From Gammaproteobacteria bacterium (lineage in GTDB: Bacteria > Pseudomonadota > Gammaproteobacteria > SZUA-21), in contig QIKQ01000222.1 of the NCBI GenBank assembly GCA_003233075.1, positions 1 to 14,309 on the forward strand: 14,309 nucleotides of DNA, in the 5' to 3' direction. This document shows, one piece after another, positions 6,756 through 13,813 of the stretch; the first letter of the stretch is position 1; every line of letters begins with the position of its first letter. The notes under the pieces were generated by a model. The model did no database searches. It saw only the letters and a list, made by a program, of their open reading frames with translations, and was not told the DNA's origin. Made by a program: the position numbers and the translations under genes.

Positions 6756-7199
6756 ATGAAATCGAACAACTTTTGGGAAGTTAAAACCCTAGACCAGCTT
6801 AACCGTGATGAATGGGAATCACTCTGCGATGGCTGTGCGCGTTGCTGCTTACTCAAATTGCAAGAAGATGAAACTGACTTAGTTTACTATACAAACCTAC
6901 ACTGTGAGTACTTAGATTTAGATAAGTGTCATTGTCAAGAATATCAGGATCGAAGCACCCTCGTGCCGGATTGCGTCACCTTAACAGCAAAAAATTTGGA
7001 GAATCTATCCTGGATGCCATCAACTTGTGCTTATCGTCTATTATACGAAAAAAAACCTTTGCCAAGCTGGCATCCACTTATAAGTGGATCTCAAGAGACT
7101 GTACACGATGCGGGTATATCAATACGAAGTTTTTCAGTTTGCGAATCAAATGTCGAAGAAAATAATCGAGAAATGCATATAATTGAGGATTTTTCTTAA
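6756..7199 (+). CDS. ycgN: YcgN family protein (UPF0260), cysteine-cluster protein
   Basis: This 147-residue protein matches E. coli YcgN along its whole length: FWEVKTLDQL, EWESLCDGCARCCLLKL, YYTNLHCEYLDL, PDCVTLT, WMPSTCAYRLL and LPSWHPLISGS. The conserved cysteines C24, C27, C30, C31, C50, C58, C60, C73 and C92 suggest a metal or iron-sulfur site; the family is often described as a putative zinc- or iron-chelating cluster. Its biochemical role is unknown. It lies 50 bp downstream of the Nudix gene and may share its transcript. The spacing before the start codon shows only a weak AAGAAA element. Confidence 0.92.
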   Translation: MKSNNFWEVKTLDQLNRDEWESLCDGCARCCLLKLQEDETDLVYYTNLHCEYLDLDKCHCQEYQDRSTLVPDCVTLTAKNLENLSWMPSTCAYRLLYEKKPLPSWHPLISGSQETVHDAGISIRSFSVCESNVEENNREMHIIEDFS

Positions 7200-7490
7200 G
7201 CACACGCTTCTGTTTTACTGACCATTTTTATTTTGATATTTACTTTTAAAATCACTTTTACTTATAACATGGGCCCCTTCTTAATAACTTAATAGGCAAG
7301 CATCTTAATAAACAATTACTGAATAAAGAAATTATTTCGAATTTGCATATATCTAGTATTGTCGGCAGATTAAGCAATAATGTTGGAGCTAGAAATAGAT
7401 TAATATTTTACTAGTAGATTTATTATTTCAATAAGTTATCCTTAAAGTCTCTGCTTTGTCGACACTAAACGCTATAAACCTAGGTAACAA

Positions 7491-8165
7491 ATGGATATGA
7501 GACTCACTCAAATGGGAAATACTAAAAACTGCTTTTTATTACTGATCTGCCTAACGCTCAGCTCACCCATAATACTTGCAGCGCAGTTCGATGGCTCCCT
7601 GGCTCAATCTAATGCCCTCTCGCAATCTAATCAGAACAACATTACGAGCAAACAAGTTAAAAGAATTTGCAAATATGTTTTAAGCGGAATGGGTATGCAA
7701 TTATTTCGTTATTTAAATATCGAAAATATCAATATAGACAGTAAAAGCGAATATAATCGCATTCTTTGTTACAACCAAGATGGTGATTATGACTCAATTT
7801 TACATACAGCGATTTATGAAGGACGCTACCATGTCGCGCACTACTTTTTGCATTACATAAAAAATCGAGCAATAACAGCCAATAAACCCACGCTACTAAA
7901 ACAAATAGTAAATTCACCAACAAAAAAAACACTTAGCCTACTTGAATGGACAATTGATCTAAAGCAACAATTCAACGGCCAGAGCAGTGTGTATTGGCTT
8001 TATGATCGTTTTGTTATGCTGCTAATAAACTACGATACGTTAAGAATTACCAAAAATAGTAGAATTAGTTTTAAATTAAACGTTAATAAACCAATAGATC
8101 TAGAGAATGGTGAGCACGATGAATTCGGTTGCCAACTTTGTTATAAAAATTCAAACGATGATTAG
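7491..8165 (+). CDS. Secreted hypothetical protein with one ankyrin-like repeat
   Basis: I do not recognise a named family with certainty. A signal peptide covers about residues 1-31 (CFLLLICLTLSSPIILAA). After a Ser/Gln/Asn-rich stretch comes VKRICKYVLSGM, and then one ankyrin-like helix pair DSILHTAIYEGRYHVAHYFL at about 99-118. The C-terminus holds a CxxC pair in GCQLCYK. The ICKYV...LHTAI order faintly recalls DUF3718-type secreted proteins, but this is a guess. The start is supported by AGG six bases before the ATG. The gene stands alone: 291 bp of sequence without a recognisable gene or terminator precedes it, and a convergent small membrane gene follows. The coding sequence is strongly AT-rich, which fits either a fast-evolving or an acquired gene. 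Confidence 0.65.
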   Translation: MDMRLTQMGNTKNCFLLLICLTLSSPIILAAQFDGSLAQSNALSQSNQNNITSKQVKRICKYVLSGMGMQLFRYLNIENINIDSKSEYNRILCYNQDGDYDSILHTAIYEGRYHVAHYFLHYIKNRAITANKPTLLKQIVNSPTKKTLSLLEWTIDLKQQFNGQSSVYWLYDRFVMLLINYDTLRITKNSRISFKLNVNKPIDLENGEHDEFGCQLCYKNSNDD

Positions 8166-8225
8166 CGATATAAATTCTTACTAGCAAACTTCAGTCATAA
8201 TCAATCAATAGAATATTACCGTTAC

Positions 8226-8552
8226 TTATGTCACGAGGTAAACAAGTACGACTGCAGCAACTATTCCGACTAAATCATATATTCGATGAGCGATTGAATT
8301 AGCGCCATACCAATGATGTGCAGTAGGAAAATAATTATTACAAACAATCCATGGAACTAGAAATCCTAGCGCTGCTGAAATTAGATAAATCACAGTCGTT
8401 GATATAACAACAAATTTCAAAACCAATAGTCCCAGTCCTCCACCCAGTAACCCAAAAACAATTGCGACGCAAAGTGATGCTAAATGTGCTTCACTTGCTT
8501 TAAGGTTAACTGTTTCGGAATGCCCCGCGCCATCTGTGTGTGTCCCGCTCAT
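8226..8552 (-). CDS. Small membrane protein of unknown function
   Basis: A 108-residue protein with a short hydrophilic His/Gly/Ser-rich N-terminus (MSGTHTDGAGHSE) and three hydrophobic segments at about 26-46, 48-68 and 90-108. There is no recognisable domain. The ATG at 8552 is preferred to an in-frame TTG six bases upstream, because GAGGGAG lies six bases before the ATG and directly abuts the TTG. It is separated by about 230 bp of AT-rich sequence from the phosphatase remnant, so it is probably its own unit. It converges with the secreted hypothetical gene. Confidence 0.65.
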   Translation of the reverse strand: MSGTHTDGAGHSETVNLKASEAHLASLCVAIVFGLLGGGLGLLVLKFVVISTTVIYLISAALGFLVPWIVCNNYFPTAHHWYGANSIAHRIYDLVGIVAAVVLVYLVT

Positions 8553-8784
8553 AATCAACTCCCTCTCATTATTTTGAATTTAAATTAGTCTCTCATTTTG
8601 ATTTTACTATGTACATATTAATCTCACACAGTAAATTGACCTTATCTCTATTTGCTTTATATTGCGACGTTTTAAGGATAAACTAGACGATATTATACGC
8701 ATATTATTATTCCTGGTATTTATTTTAACTTTTAAACTATTCGCATAAGGTATGTTAATCTTAAACATGTCGGATGGTTCGAGA

Positions 8785-8985
8785 TCATATATAGAACATA
8801 TAATTGCTCGCATTACTCCGGCTCTGGGGTGAGCTTAGCGATAAATCCCAGTCAGCTTTAAACGCTGACAAGGCATCGTCCCTTTGCGGCCAACCAAGTT
8901 TACTTAGGAATTCATCGAGTTGTCCACGATATTTCGCAGCATCTTCGGGTTCACCGTGCCTAATCAAATCGCCAACAATTTTCAT
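8785..8985 (-). pseudogene. 3'-truncated histidine phosphatase family gene
   Basis: The first 55 residues match the start of the phosphoglycerate-mutase-like histidine phosphatases (CobC/alpha-ribazole phosphatase type): LIRHGEPE with the catalytic RHG at 9-11, KYRGQLDEFLSKLGWPQ, and WDLSLSSPQSR at about 46-56. After SSPQSR, similarity stops and the frame closes within about 10 residues. Family members are usually near 200 residues, so the rest of the fold, including the second catalytic His, is gone. No continuation is seen in the other frames toward 8553. The gene follows grx by 43 bp with no clear ribosome-binding site and was probably the third gene of a yihY-grx-phosphatase operon. It is almost certainly non-functional. 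Confidence 0.7.
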
Positions 8986-9028
8986 TCTATTTATTTTTAA
9001 CTAGTCTACTTGGTCAAATAACTTGTCA

Positions 9029-9292
9029 TTATTTGATTACCAACTCATCTAAATCACCATCCATGTGTAATTCTGTTAGCTCTGAAAAACCACCGATCCA
9101 TTTTCCCTTAATACAGATTTGTGGAACTGTACGTGCATTATTAGTCCCCTTCATCATTTCTTCATATGCTTTTCGATCCTGATCAATACGTTTTTCTGCG
9201 TAAGGAATTCCCCATTTATCTAACAGCGTTTTTGCTTGAACACATATGGGACAGGTTCCAGTACTGTATACTTTGACGTTTACTTCTGGCAT
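9029..9292 (-). CDS. grxC: Glutaredoxin 3 (GrxC)
   Basis: A small cytosolic thiol-disulfide oxidoreductase that uses glutathione to reduce disulfides. Its 87 residues match the usual glutaredoxin 3 length. The dithiol active site is CPIC (C14, C17), a variant of the common CPYC. The cis-proline motif TVPQI is at 55-59, and the glutathione-binding GGFSEL is at 67-72, where GGxDDL is more usual. GAGGAA lies upstream of the ATG. It begins 34 bp after the yihY-like gene on the same strand, so the two are probably co-transcribed. Confidence 0.94.
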   Translation of the reverse strand: MPEVNVKVYSTGTCPICVQAKTLLDKWGIPYAEKRIDQDRKAYEEMMKGTNNARTVPQICIKGKWIGGFSELTELHMDGDLDELVIK

Positions 9293-9326
9293 TACAATTC
9301 CTCTGTGACTGCTATTAAATAAGTCG

Positions 9327-10592
9327 TTAATTGTATAGATCTTTAAGTTTCAACTCCATACTATTCATTACATTGTTTTGAATATGAGCTATGAATTCTT
9401 GATACTTAGGCGGCACTTGAGTCATATCAAAATTAACATGAGGCAGTATGCTCGGATACACTGCGTACAAATCTTTTGCAGTAAATGCTTCTAGATCTCG
9501 AATTAAAATCCACTCGCCATTTTCTGTGCGCTCTATTACATTGCCTAGCTTCAAACTATCCAAATACTCAATCAAGTGATCATCTGACAAACCTGGCATT
9601 TTCTTTAACAAGGTTCTATTTTTAATCTTTTTGCCTGATTCTCGCGCATTATTTAGCACCCCTATTATTTCCAATAAATCAACTAGTTCGATTCGTTGAC
9701 CTCGATCCACAATATCGCCGGATTGCACCAAAGCCAAACATCGAGATACTTCCGCACCAAACAAGACAATTAACCAGCTCATATAAACCCAAATCATAAA
9801 TATCGGAATCGTTGAGAGCGCGCCGTAAATATATTGATAGGTAGAAAAACTGGTAATATAGATTGCAAAAACTCGCTTGGCTAACTCAAATAATATAGCC
9901 GCAAATAACCCTCCGATCAGCGCGTGACGAAATAATACTGGTCGATTTGGAACAATTAAATACATCAAGGTAAATGCAAACGCCGTGGCAAAAAAGGGTG
10001 CTAAACTTAATAAGGTCTGCTGCATTCCGGTCGATTCCACAACTTGTGATACAAATTGCAGGGAGATGATATAAGAGCTAATTGCGACACTAATTCCTAA
10101 TAGCATTGGACCAATAGTTAACACTGCCCAATAAACTAAAAAACTAACCACGGTTTTACGTCGTATGCGCACATGCCAAACTGCATTGAGTGCCTTATCA
10201 ATACTTTGCATCATTAACAATGCAGTAATGACTAAAAAACCAATGCCAGTTGCAGTGAGCTGCTTTGCTTTAGAGGTAAAGCCGGTGATATAGGTTTGTA
10301 TGTCTTGGATAGAGGATGTTTTTGGTGCAAAATGTTGAAAAAAATAGTCTTGAGCTTGTACTATTAGATTATCAAAAACCTGAAAAGACGCAAGAATTGC
10401 TATACTCACGACTAGAAATGGAATAAAAGATAATAAAAAAGTAAAACTTAAGGTCGTCGCGTGCAAAACACAGTTATCTTGACTAAACCGACGTAAGACC
10501 AAAGAAAAAAATTTAAGTATTCCCAAAGAACGAACACTATTAAAAGAAGACTCCGCATGTTTCGTATCAGACACCTTTGATTCCTTATCCAT
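9327..10592 (-). CDS. YihY/virulence factor BrkB family membrane protein
   Basis: This is an inner-membrane protein of the YihY/BrkB family, formerly misnamed RNase BN. Family motifs are clear: ATLSFTFLLSFIPF in the first helix, ALNAVWHVRIRR, YWAVLTIGPMLLGISVAISS, VPNRP followed by FRHALIGGLFAA, and YIYGALSTIPIFMIWVYMSW with LFGAEVSR. Six membrane helices are expected between about residues 45 and 285. A soluble C-terminal domain of about 130 residues follows; its helices (LEIIGVLNNARESGKKI, GLSDDHLIEYLDSL) suggest a winged-helix fold. The 421-residue length fits the longer form with this domain, against 290 in E. coli YihY. It leads an operon with grxC. The molecular function of the family is unsettled. 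Confidence 0.92.
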   Translation of the reverse strand: MDKESKVSDTKHAESSFNSVRSLGILKFFSLVLRRFSQDNCVLHATTLSFTFLLSFIPFLVVSIAILASFQVFDNLIVQAQDYFFQHFAPKTSSIQDIQTYITGFTSKAKQLTATGIGFLVITALLMMQSIDKALNAVWHVRIRRKTVVSFLVYWAVLTIGPMLLGISVAISSYIISLQFVSQVVESTGMQQTLLSLAPFFATAFAFTLMYLIVPNRPVLFRHALIGGLFAAILFELAKRVFAIYITSFSTYQYIYGALSTIPIFMIWVYMSWLIVLFGAEVSRCLALVQSGDIVDRGQRIELVDLLEIIGVLNNARESGKKIKNRTLLKKMPGLSDDHLIEYLDSLKLGNVIERTENGEWILIRDLEAFTAKDLYAVYPSILPHVNFDMTQVPPKYQEFIAHIQNNVMNSMELKLKDLYN

Positions 10593-10746
10593 AAATTAAG
10601 CAGTCGACCCAGAAAATAAGCCGATTGCTTAACCTTAAGAGTTGTGACCTAAAAATACAAGCGGAGTAAAGATAGAAGAAGCCCCTCGATGAACGCACTA
10701 AGCTAGCTGATATACAACTTTTTCAGGAATAATTAAAATATGGCGC

Positions 10747-10785
10747 AAAAAAAAGGAAGGCAAACTCACATCGGCCTTCCCTTTC
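10747..10785 (-). terminator. Intrinsic terminator, minus strand
   Basis: On the minus strand: GGAAGGC (10780-10774), a 12-nt loop, GCCTTCC (10761-10755), then eight T residues (10754-10747). It would end transcripts of the lipoprotein genes before the yihY-like gene. On the plus strand the hairpin is followed by CTTTCTT, so weak bidirectional action is possible. Confidence 0.75.
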
Positions 10786-10808
10786 TTATATTTGAATCAA
10801 AATTGCTT

Positions 10809-10954
10809 GAGACCTTTGCACGAATACGGCGAATTCAAATTACTAGGTTGCAGCCTGCTCGAAATGCACATTTACTAGATGTAAACTGCGTTTCTTCGTC
10901 GGCTTTGCCTTGTTCTCTAACTTCTCGCTATCCTACTATCCTAGCAAAGACCTC
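10809..10954. mobile_element. 146-bp MITE-like element with IS5/ISL2-type ends
   Basis: The left end GAGACCTTTGCACGA (10809-10823) and the right end read on the minus strand, GAGGTCTTTGCTAGG (10954-10940), agree at 10 of 15 positions and 9 of the first 11. GAGACCTTTGCA-type ends recall IS5-family (ISL2-like) insertion sequences, from memory. The interior has no transposase gene. No clear target-site duplication is seen, so it may be an old insertion or a remnant. Confidence 0.45.
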
Positions 10955-10979
10955 TACTTAAAGTCTAAAGTCTCTAAAA

Positions 10980-11315
10980 CTATCGAGTCATATATTTACT
11001 ACGATCTTGAGATTTTTCTAAAAAGTACTGACTAACCGCAATTTCTGCTTGGGATTGGGCTTTTTTCGCTAGCTTAATCGCTTTAGCGCCATCGCCTTTT
11101 TTATTAGCCGCTTTAGCTTTCTTCAATATTTTGCCTGTATCGCGCCAAATCCACTTATTCTTGCTAGCTTTCGCCATTGCAGCTTCAGCTGATTTAATTG
11201 CTTTGTTAGCGTCTGAAGAACCGCCGCTACCACCGCCACCGCCAGCACAACCGACCGAAATTGCTATAACGAAAAACGCTACGCTTATTTGTTTAAGTGT
11301 TGTAGATAGTCTCAT
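10980..11315 (-). CDS. SoxK-like (SoxXA-binding) lipoprotein
   Basis: A 111-residue lipoprotein. The signal peptide ends in a lipobox ISVGC, followed by a Gly/Ser-rich linker (AGGGGGSGGSS). The mature domain is helical and very rich in Ala and Lys: IKSAEAAMAKAS, WIWRDTGKILKKAKAA, GDGAKAIKLAKKAQSQAEIA. The pattern WRDTGK followed by KAIKLAKKAxxQ is that of small SoxXA-binding (SoxK) proteins associated with thiosulfate-oxidising SoxXA cytochrome, but no sox genes are in the window. ATG 11315 is chosen because GGAG precedes it and the signal peptide begins there. An in-frame extension upstream to 11405 has no such support. It is downstream of, and resembles, the DUF4398-like lipoprotein gene. 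The family call is by recall, not by search. Confidence 0.75.
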   Translation of the reverse strand: MRLSTTLKQISVAFFVIAISVGCAGGGGGSGGSSDANKAIKSAEAAMAKASKNKWIWRDTGKILKKAKAANKKGDGAKAIKLAKKAQSQAEIAVSQYFLEKSQDRSKYMTR

Positions 11316-11472
11316 TGTCTTTTTACTCCGCATCCAGTTAGCTGAATAGTTTATTATTTTACAATTAATTATAAAATTTATAACGCAACCTATCACCCAT
11401 ATCATTTGAGTGTCAAGGTAAATTCCTTACTTTAATCGCCTCCATCTGGCTAGGCTCAAAATAACACACTTT

Positions 11473-11784
11473 CTATTGAATTGCACCTATGCCGATTGTT
11501 GCTTTTCTTGCTCTAACTGCTTGTTTTTTCGCCTGTATTGCACTTCGCTTCGCTTGTGGAAAGTGCCCACTTCTGATGGCAATTTCTGCGGCTAAAAGGT
11601 ATTTTCGAGCATCAGAATAAATAGTAGGAGAATGCTTCTCAGCGCCTACCTGCTTAGCTGCAATGATAGCTTGTCGAGCATCACTCATTTCTTGAACTGG
11701 CGCGCTACTGCAAGCCGTAAGGGAAGAAACCAGTAGAAAGAGAGGCAGTGATAATAAAATAGCCCTGAATAGCAATTTCGTCAT
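11473..11784 (-). CDS. DUF4398-like lipoprotein
   Basis: A 103-residue lipoprotein with a signal peptide (FRAILLSLPLFLLVSS) and lipobox LTAC at about 22-25. The mature part is a short helical hairpin domain: EMSDARQAIIAAKQVGAEK, YSDARKYLLAAEIAIRSG, FPQAKRSAIQAKKQAVRAR. This matches the DUF4398 pattern of a PxxEMSDARQAI start, a helix with LxxAExA and a closing basic AxxAxxxA helix. It would sit in the periplasm, anchored to a membrane by its lipid. A good sigma-70 promoter lies upstream (11878-11905). The next gene, the SoxK-like lipoprotein, follows after 157 bp with the same architecture. The function of the family is unknown. Confidence 0.82.
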   Translation of the reverse strand: MTKLLFRAILLSLPLFLLVSSLTACSSAPVQEMSDARQAIIAAKQVGAEKHSPTIYSDARKYLLAAEIAIRSGHFPQAKRSAIQAKKQAVRARKATIGIGAIQ

Positions 11785-11877
11785 ATTATTAGCTTGTTTC
11801 CTAAGGTTCTAGCGGTCATCGAGCGATGAAGTTCGTAGAAACAAATAAAGCCACAAACCCCATTAATTATCCAGTAA

Positions 11878-11905
11878 ACTATACCCTTTTTTGTAGTGAC
11901 GTCAA
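11878..11905 (-). promoter_or_regulatory. Sigma-70 promoter for the lipoprotein genes
   Basis: On the minus strand: TTGACG (11905-11900), a 16-nt spacer, TATAGT (11883-11878). Both boxes match the consensus at 5 of 6 positions. It lies about 95 bp upstream of the DUF4398-like start codon. The -35 box overlaps the palindrome TGACGTCA (11897-11904), a possible operator. Confidence 0.65.
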
Positions 11906-11925
11906 GTTGATCACATAGACAAAAT

Positions 11926-11965
11926 AAATGCATTTAAACTAGTTTATTAGTACATTATAATAAAC
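11926..11965. promoter_or_regulatory. Palindrome cluster, possible operator region
   Basis: Two perfect 10-bp palindromes lie end to end, AAATGCATTT (11926-11935) and AAACTAGTTT (11936-11945). An interrupted inverted repeat GTTTATTA-N8-TAATAAAC (11942-11965) overlaps the second. They sit between the divergent lipoprotein and arsC genes, about 80-120 bp before the arsC start. Regulatory function is inferred; AT-rich DNA produces some palindromes by chance. Confidence 0.4.
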
Positions 11966-12045
11966 CAATTTGTTTGACTGAGTTTAGCATAATCTTTTTT
12001 GACCTAATACCACAGTAAACGCAATTCGGCAAAGTGAGAAAACTC

Positions 12046-12399
12046 ATGCTAGTTAAAATTTATCATAATCCTCGATGCTCTAAGTCGAGACAAACACTGC
12101 AACTACTTAAAGATAATGAAATAGAGCCAGAAATTGTTGATTACTTAAATTCCTCGCCCAGCATTAACGAAATTAAAGAAGTTTTAACTTTGCTAAACAT
12201 GGAACCTCGACAATTAATGCGCAAAGGTGAGCAAGTTTATACAACGCTTAAACTAAATGATGAAACACTTTCAAAACAAGATTTGATCAGCGCCATGGTG
12301 GAAAATCCAATATTAATTGAGCGCCCTATTGTGATTGTTGACAACAATCGAGCAAGTATATGCCGGCCTCCTGAAAAATTAATGGACCTTATTAAATAA
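12046..12399 (+). CDS. arsC: ArsC-family arsenate reductase (glutaredoxin type)
   Basis: The family reduces arsenate to arsenite with glutathione and glutaredoxin; some relatives have other or unknown substrates. The 117-residue protein shows IYHNPRCSKSRQTL with the catalytic C11. Arginines R59, R93 (IERPIVI) and R107 (CRPPE) correspond to R60, R94 and R107 of the plasmid R773 enzyme. The start at ATG 12046 gives the usual MxVKIYHNPRC N-terminus; an in-frame GTG four codons earlier is less likely. wrbA begins 5 bp downstream, so the two are an operon with the DUF2069 gene. This chromosomal context, with no arsR or arsB, suggests general redox housekeeping rather than a dedicated arsenic-resistance operon. 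Confidence 0.88.
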   Translation: MLVKIYHNPRCSKSRQTLQLLKDNEIEPEIVDYLNSSPSINEIKEVLTLLNMEPRQLMRKGEQVYTTLKLNDETLSKQDLISAMVENPILIERPIVIVDNNRASICRPPEKLMDLIK

Positions 12400-12404
12400 T
12401 AATC

Positions 12405-13028
12405 ATGCACAAAATACTCATAGTTTACTACAGCCGTCATGGCTCAACCCAAGCCTTAGCTCAACAAATTGCTCGCGGTGTAGATCAAATTGATGGTTGC
12501 GAAGCAGTCATCCGTACAGTCGCACCTGTCTCAAATACCAGTGAAGCAGTCGATTCTGAAGTACCTGAATCAGGTTGTCCCTACGCAACCCTGGAAGATC
12601 TCAAAGAATGCGCTGGATTGGCAGTAGGCAGCCCTACTCGATTTGGCAATATGTCCGCGGCGATGAAATATTTTATCGATTCAACAAGTAGTCTGTGGTT
12701 ATCCGCAGATTTAAGTGGAAAACCTGCCAGTGTCTTTACCTCAACGGCAAGTTTGCACGGCGGCCAAGAATCTACTTTGCTCTCCATGATGACTCCGCTG
12801 CTGCATCACGGCATGTTGCTAATGGGCATACCTTATACGCAAGCCGAGCTTAATAATACAACCACTGGTGGCACCCCTTATGGCAGCTCCCATCATGCAA
12901 AAAATGATCAAAATAAATTAAGTAAATCTGAAATAGTACTTGCCCAAGCGCAAGGTAAACGCCTCGCACTCGCCGCAAAATTACTTAGTCCTAACCCATC
13001 CTCAGAAAATGAATCAATATTAAAATGA
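12405..13028 (+). CDS. wrbA: WrbA, NAD(P)H:quinone oxidoreductase (flavodoxin-like)
   Basis: WrbA is an FMN-containing cytosolic enzyme that reduces quinones by two electrons and protects against oxidative stress. The 207-residue protein begins with the flavodoxin phosphate-binding loop YYSRHGST (8-15). It continues with GSPTRFGNM (75-83), FIDSTSSLW, the flavin-loop STASLHGGQE (113-122), PLLHHGMLLMGIPY (131-144) and TTGGTPYGSSHHA. The expected length is about 200. An acidic insert with GCPYATLEDL replaces the longer loop of E. coli WrbA. The gene starts 5 bp after arsC and its stop overlaps the next start in ATGA. Confidence 0.95.
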   Translation: MHKILIVYYSRHGSTQALAQQIARGVDQIDGCEAVIRTVAPVSNTSEAVDSEVPESGCPYATLEDLKECAGLAVGSPTRFGNMSAAMKYFIDSTSSLWLSADLSGKPASVFTSTASLHGGQESTLLSMMTPLLHHGMLLMGIPYTQAELNNTTTGGTPYGSSHHAKNDQNKLSKSEIVLAQAQGKRLALAAKLLSPNPSSENESILK

Positions 13029-13645
13029 ATAAATGCCGATTGTCTTATAACCTAAGCCTAATATGTTTTTTACTTTTGTGTTTCACACTTATCATTAAAC
13101 AAGGTTTCAATTCAAACATCATGGTTCAGGTTTTGCCCATCGTTAGCAATTCTTTTACTTTATACTTGCTTATGGCAATGTTGACTATCATTATTGCGCC
13201 GCGTTTATTTCAAGCTAAAATGCATTTAGTTCAAACAATCTGTTTTTATACCTTAATGTCATTACTTGCTATTGGCATACTCTATTGGTTTATCACTGTC
13301 AGCCTTAATACAGAATATAAAATTATTACCAGCTACATTTTTCCAGTTGCAATTAGCGCCACTAGTGAAATGAGCTATTTTTCATTATTTATATTGCTGA
13401 TGCCTCTGGTTTATATATTAAAAGGAATTTTAAACGAAAAAGTCTACACCATGCAGTGGAGCTTATACTTAACTATGTTTTATTTTCTTCACGGTTTGAC
13501 AGATGCCTATAGCCTATCAGCCGGAAGATTAATTGCGATGTCGGAAACCTTGTTAAGCGTAACCCTGTTTGTTTTGCTGATTGTGGTGACACGCTGCAAG
13601 AAACGACAGAACAAACCCTCCGCGCGACCTCAACTTACGAAGTAA
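13025..13645 (+). CDS. DUF2069 membrane protein
   Basis: An integral membrane protein of 206 residues with about six hydrophobic segments. The C-terminal half fits the DUF2069 pattern: LMPLVYILKGILNEKVYTMQ, WSLYLTMFYFLHGLTDAY, and RLIAMSETLLSVTLFVLL, followed by a basic end. The N-terminal half adds two or three more membrane segments not usual for the shorter family members I recall (about 120-140 residues). A gene of this family next to wrbA and arsC is a common gammaproteobacterial arrangement, from recall. Its function is unknown. It overlaps wrbA by 4 bp (ATGA), implying translational coupling. Confidence 0.8.
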   Translation: MNKCRLSYNLSLICFLLLCFTLIIKQGFNSNIMVQVLPIVSNSFTLYLLMAMLTIIIAPRLFQAKMHLVQTICFYTLMSLLAIGILYWFITVSLNTEYKIITSYIFPVAISATSEMSYFSLFILLMPLVYILKGILNEKVYTMQWSLYLTMFYFLHGLTDAYSLSAGRLIAMSETLLSVTLFVLLIVVTRCKKRQNKPSARPQLTK

Positions 13646-13649
13646 GTTG
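13631..13649 (+). terminator. Hairpin at the end of the arsC-wrbA-DUF2069 operon
   Basis: CAACTTAC-GAA-GTAAGTTG is a perfect 8-bp stem with a 3-nt loop that contains the TAA stop codon of the DUF2069 gene in its right arm. No T-run follows, so it may stabilise the 3' end or act as a weak or Rho-aided terminator. Confidence 0.45.
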
Positions 13650-13715
13650 TTGGGAAGTACCTGATGAAACACCGCAGGTGGTTCTGAGGTGCAGCGAGTC
13701 GCCTTTGAGTCCTGA

Positions 13716-13730
13716 GCAAGCGAAGCTTGC
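13716..13730. repeat. Short perfect hairpin
   Basis: GCAAGC-GAA-GCTTGC, a 6-bp stem with a GAA loop, about 70 bp after the operon-end hairpin. No T-run follows. Confidence 0.4.
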
Positions 13731-13813
13731 GAAGTGATCTCCTAAATTCAATCTCGTGATCATTGCCTCTTAATTGCATTCCAAACTAAATACTTGAATT
13801 AGTAAGATCCCAC

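Larger units (their letters stand above)
10593..10979. other. Intergenic region between yihY-like gene and SoxK-like gene
   Basis: No real gene is seen here. It holds an intrinsic terminator for minus-strand transcription and a 146-bp element with terminal inverted repeats, both listed separately. A 73-codon plus-strand reading frame at 10740-10961 merely runs across these two elements. Bases 10593-10740 presumably carry the yihY-like promoter, but I see no clear -35/-10 pair. Confidence 0.6.

Noticed and set aside
7456..7478. TTGTCG and TATAAA before the secreted hypothetical gene as a promoter
   Set aside because: The spacer is only 11 bases, and the -10-like box nearly touches the ribosome-binding site.
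8607..8813. 68-codon minus-strand reading frame after the phosphatase remnant
   Set aside because: AT-rich with no domain, no ribosome-binding site and no similarity to the missing phosphatase half; it overlaps the remnant.
10740..10961. 73-codon plus-strand reading frame
   Set aside because: It runs through the terminator hairpin and the MITE-like element, shows no protein-like pattern and has no ribosome-binding site.
11316..11405. 30-residue N-terminal extension of the SoxK-like lipoprotein
   Set aside because: It would bury the lipoprotein signal peptide inside the protein; ATG 11315 has GGAG upstream and starts the signal peptide.
11891..11915. Possible CRP site (GTGA...TCACA) upstream of the lipoproteins
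   Set aside because: The half-sites are 11 bases apart instead of 6, so they do not fit a CRP operator.
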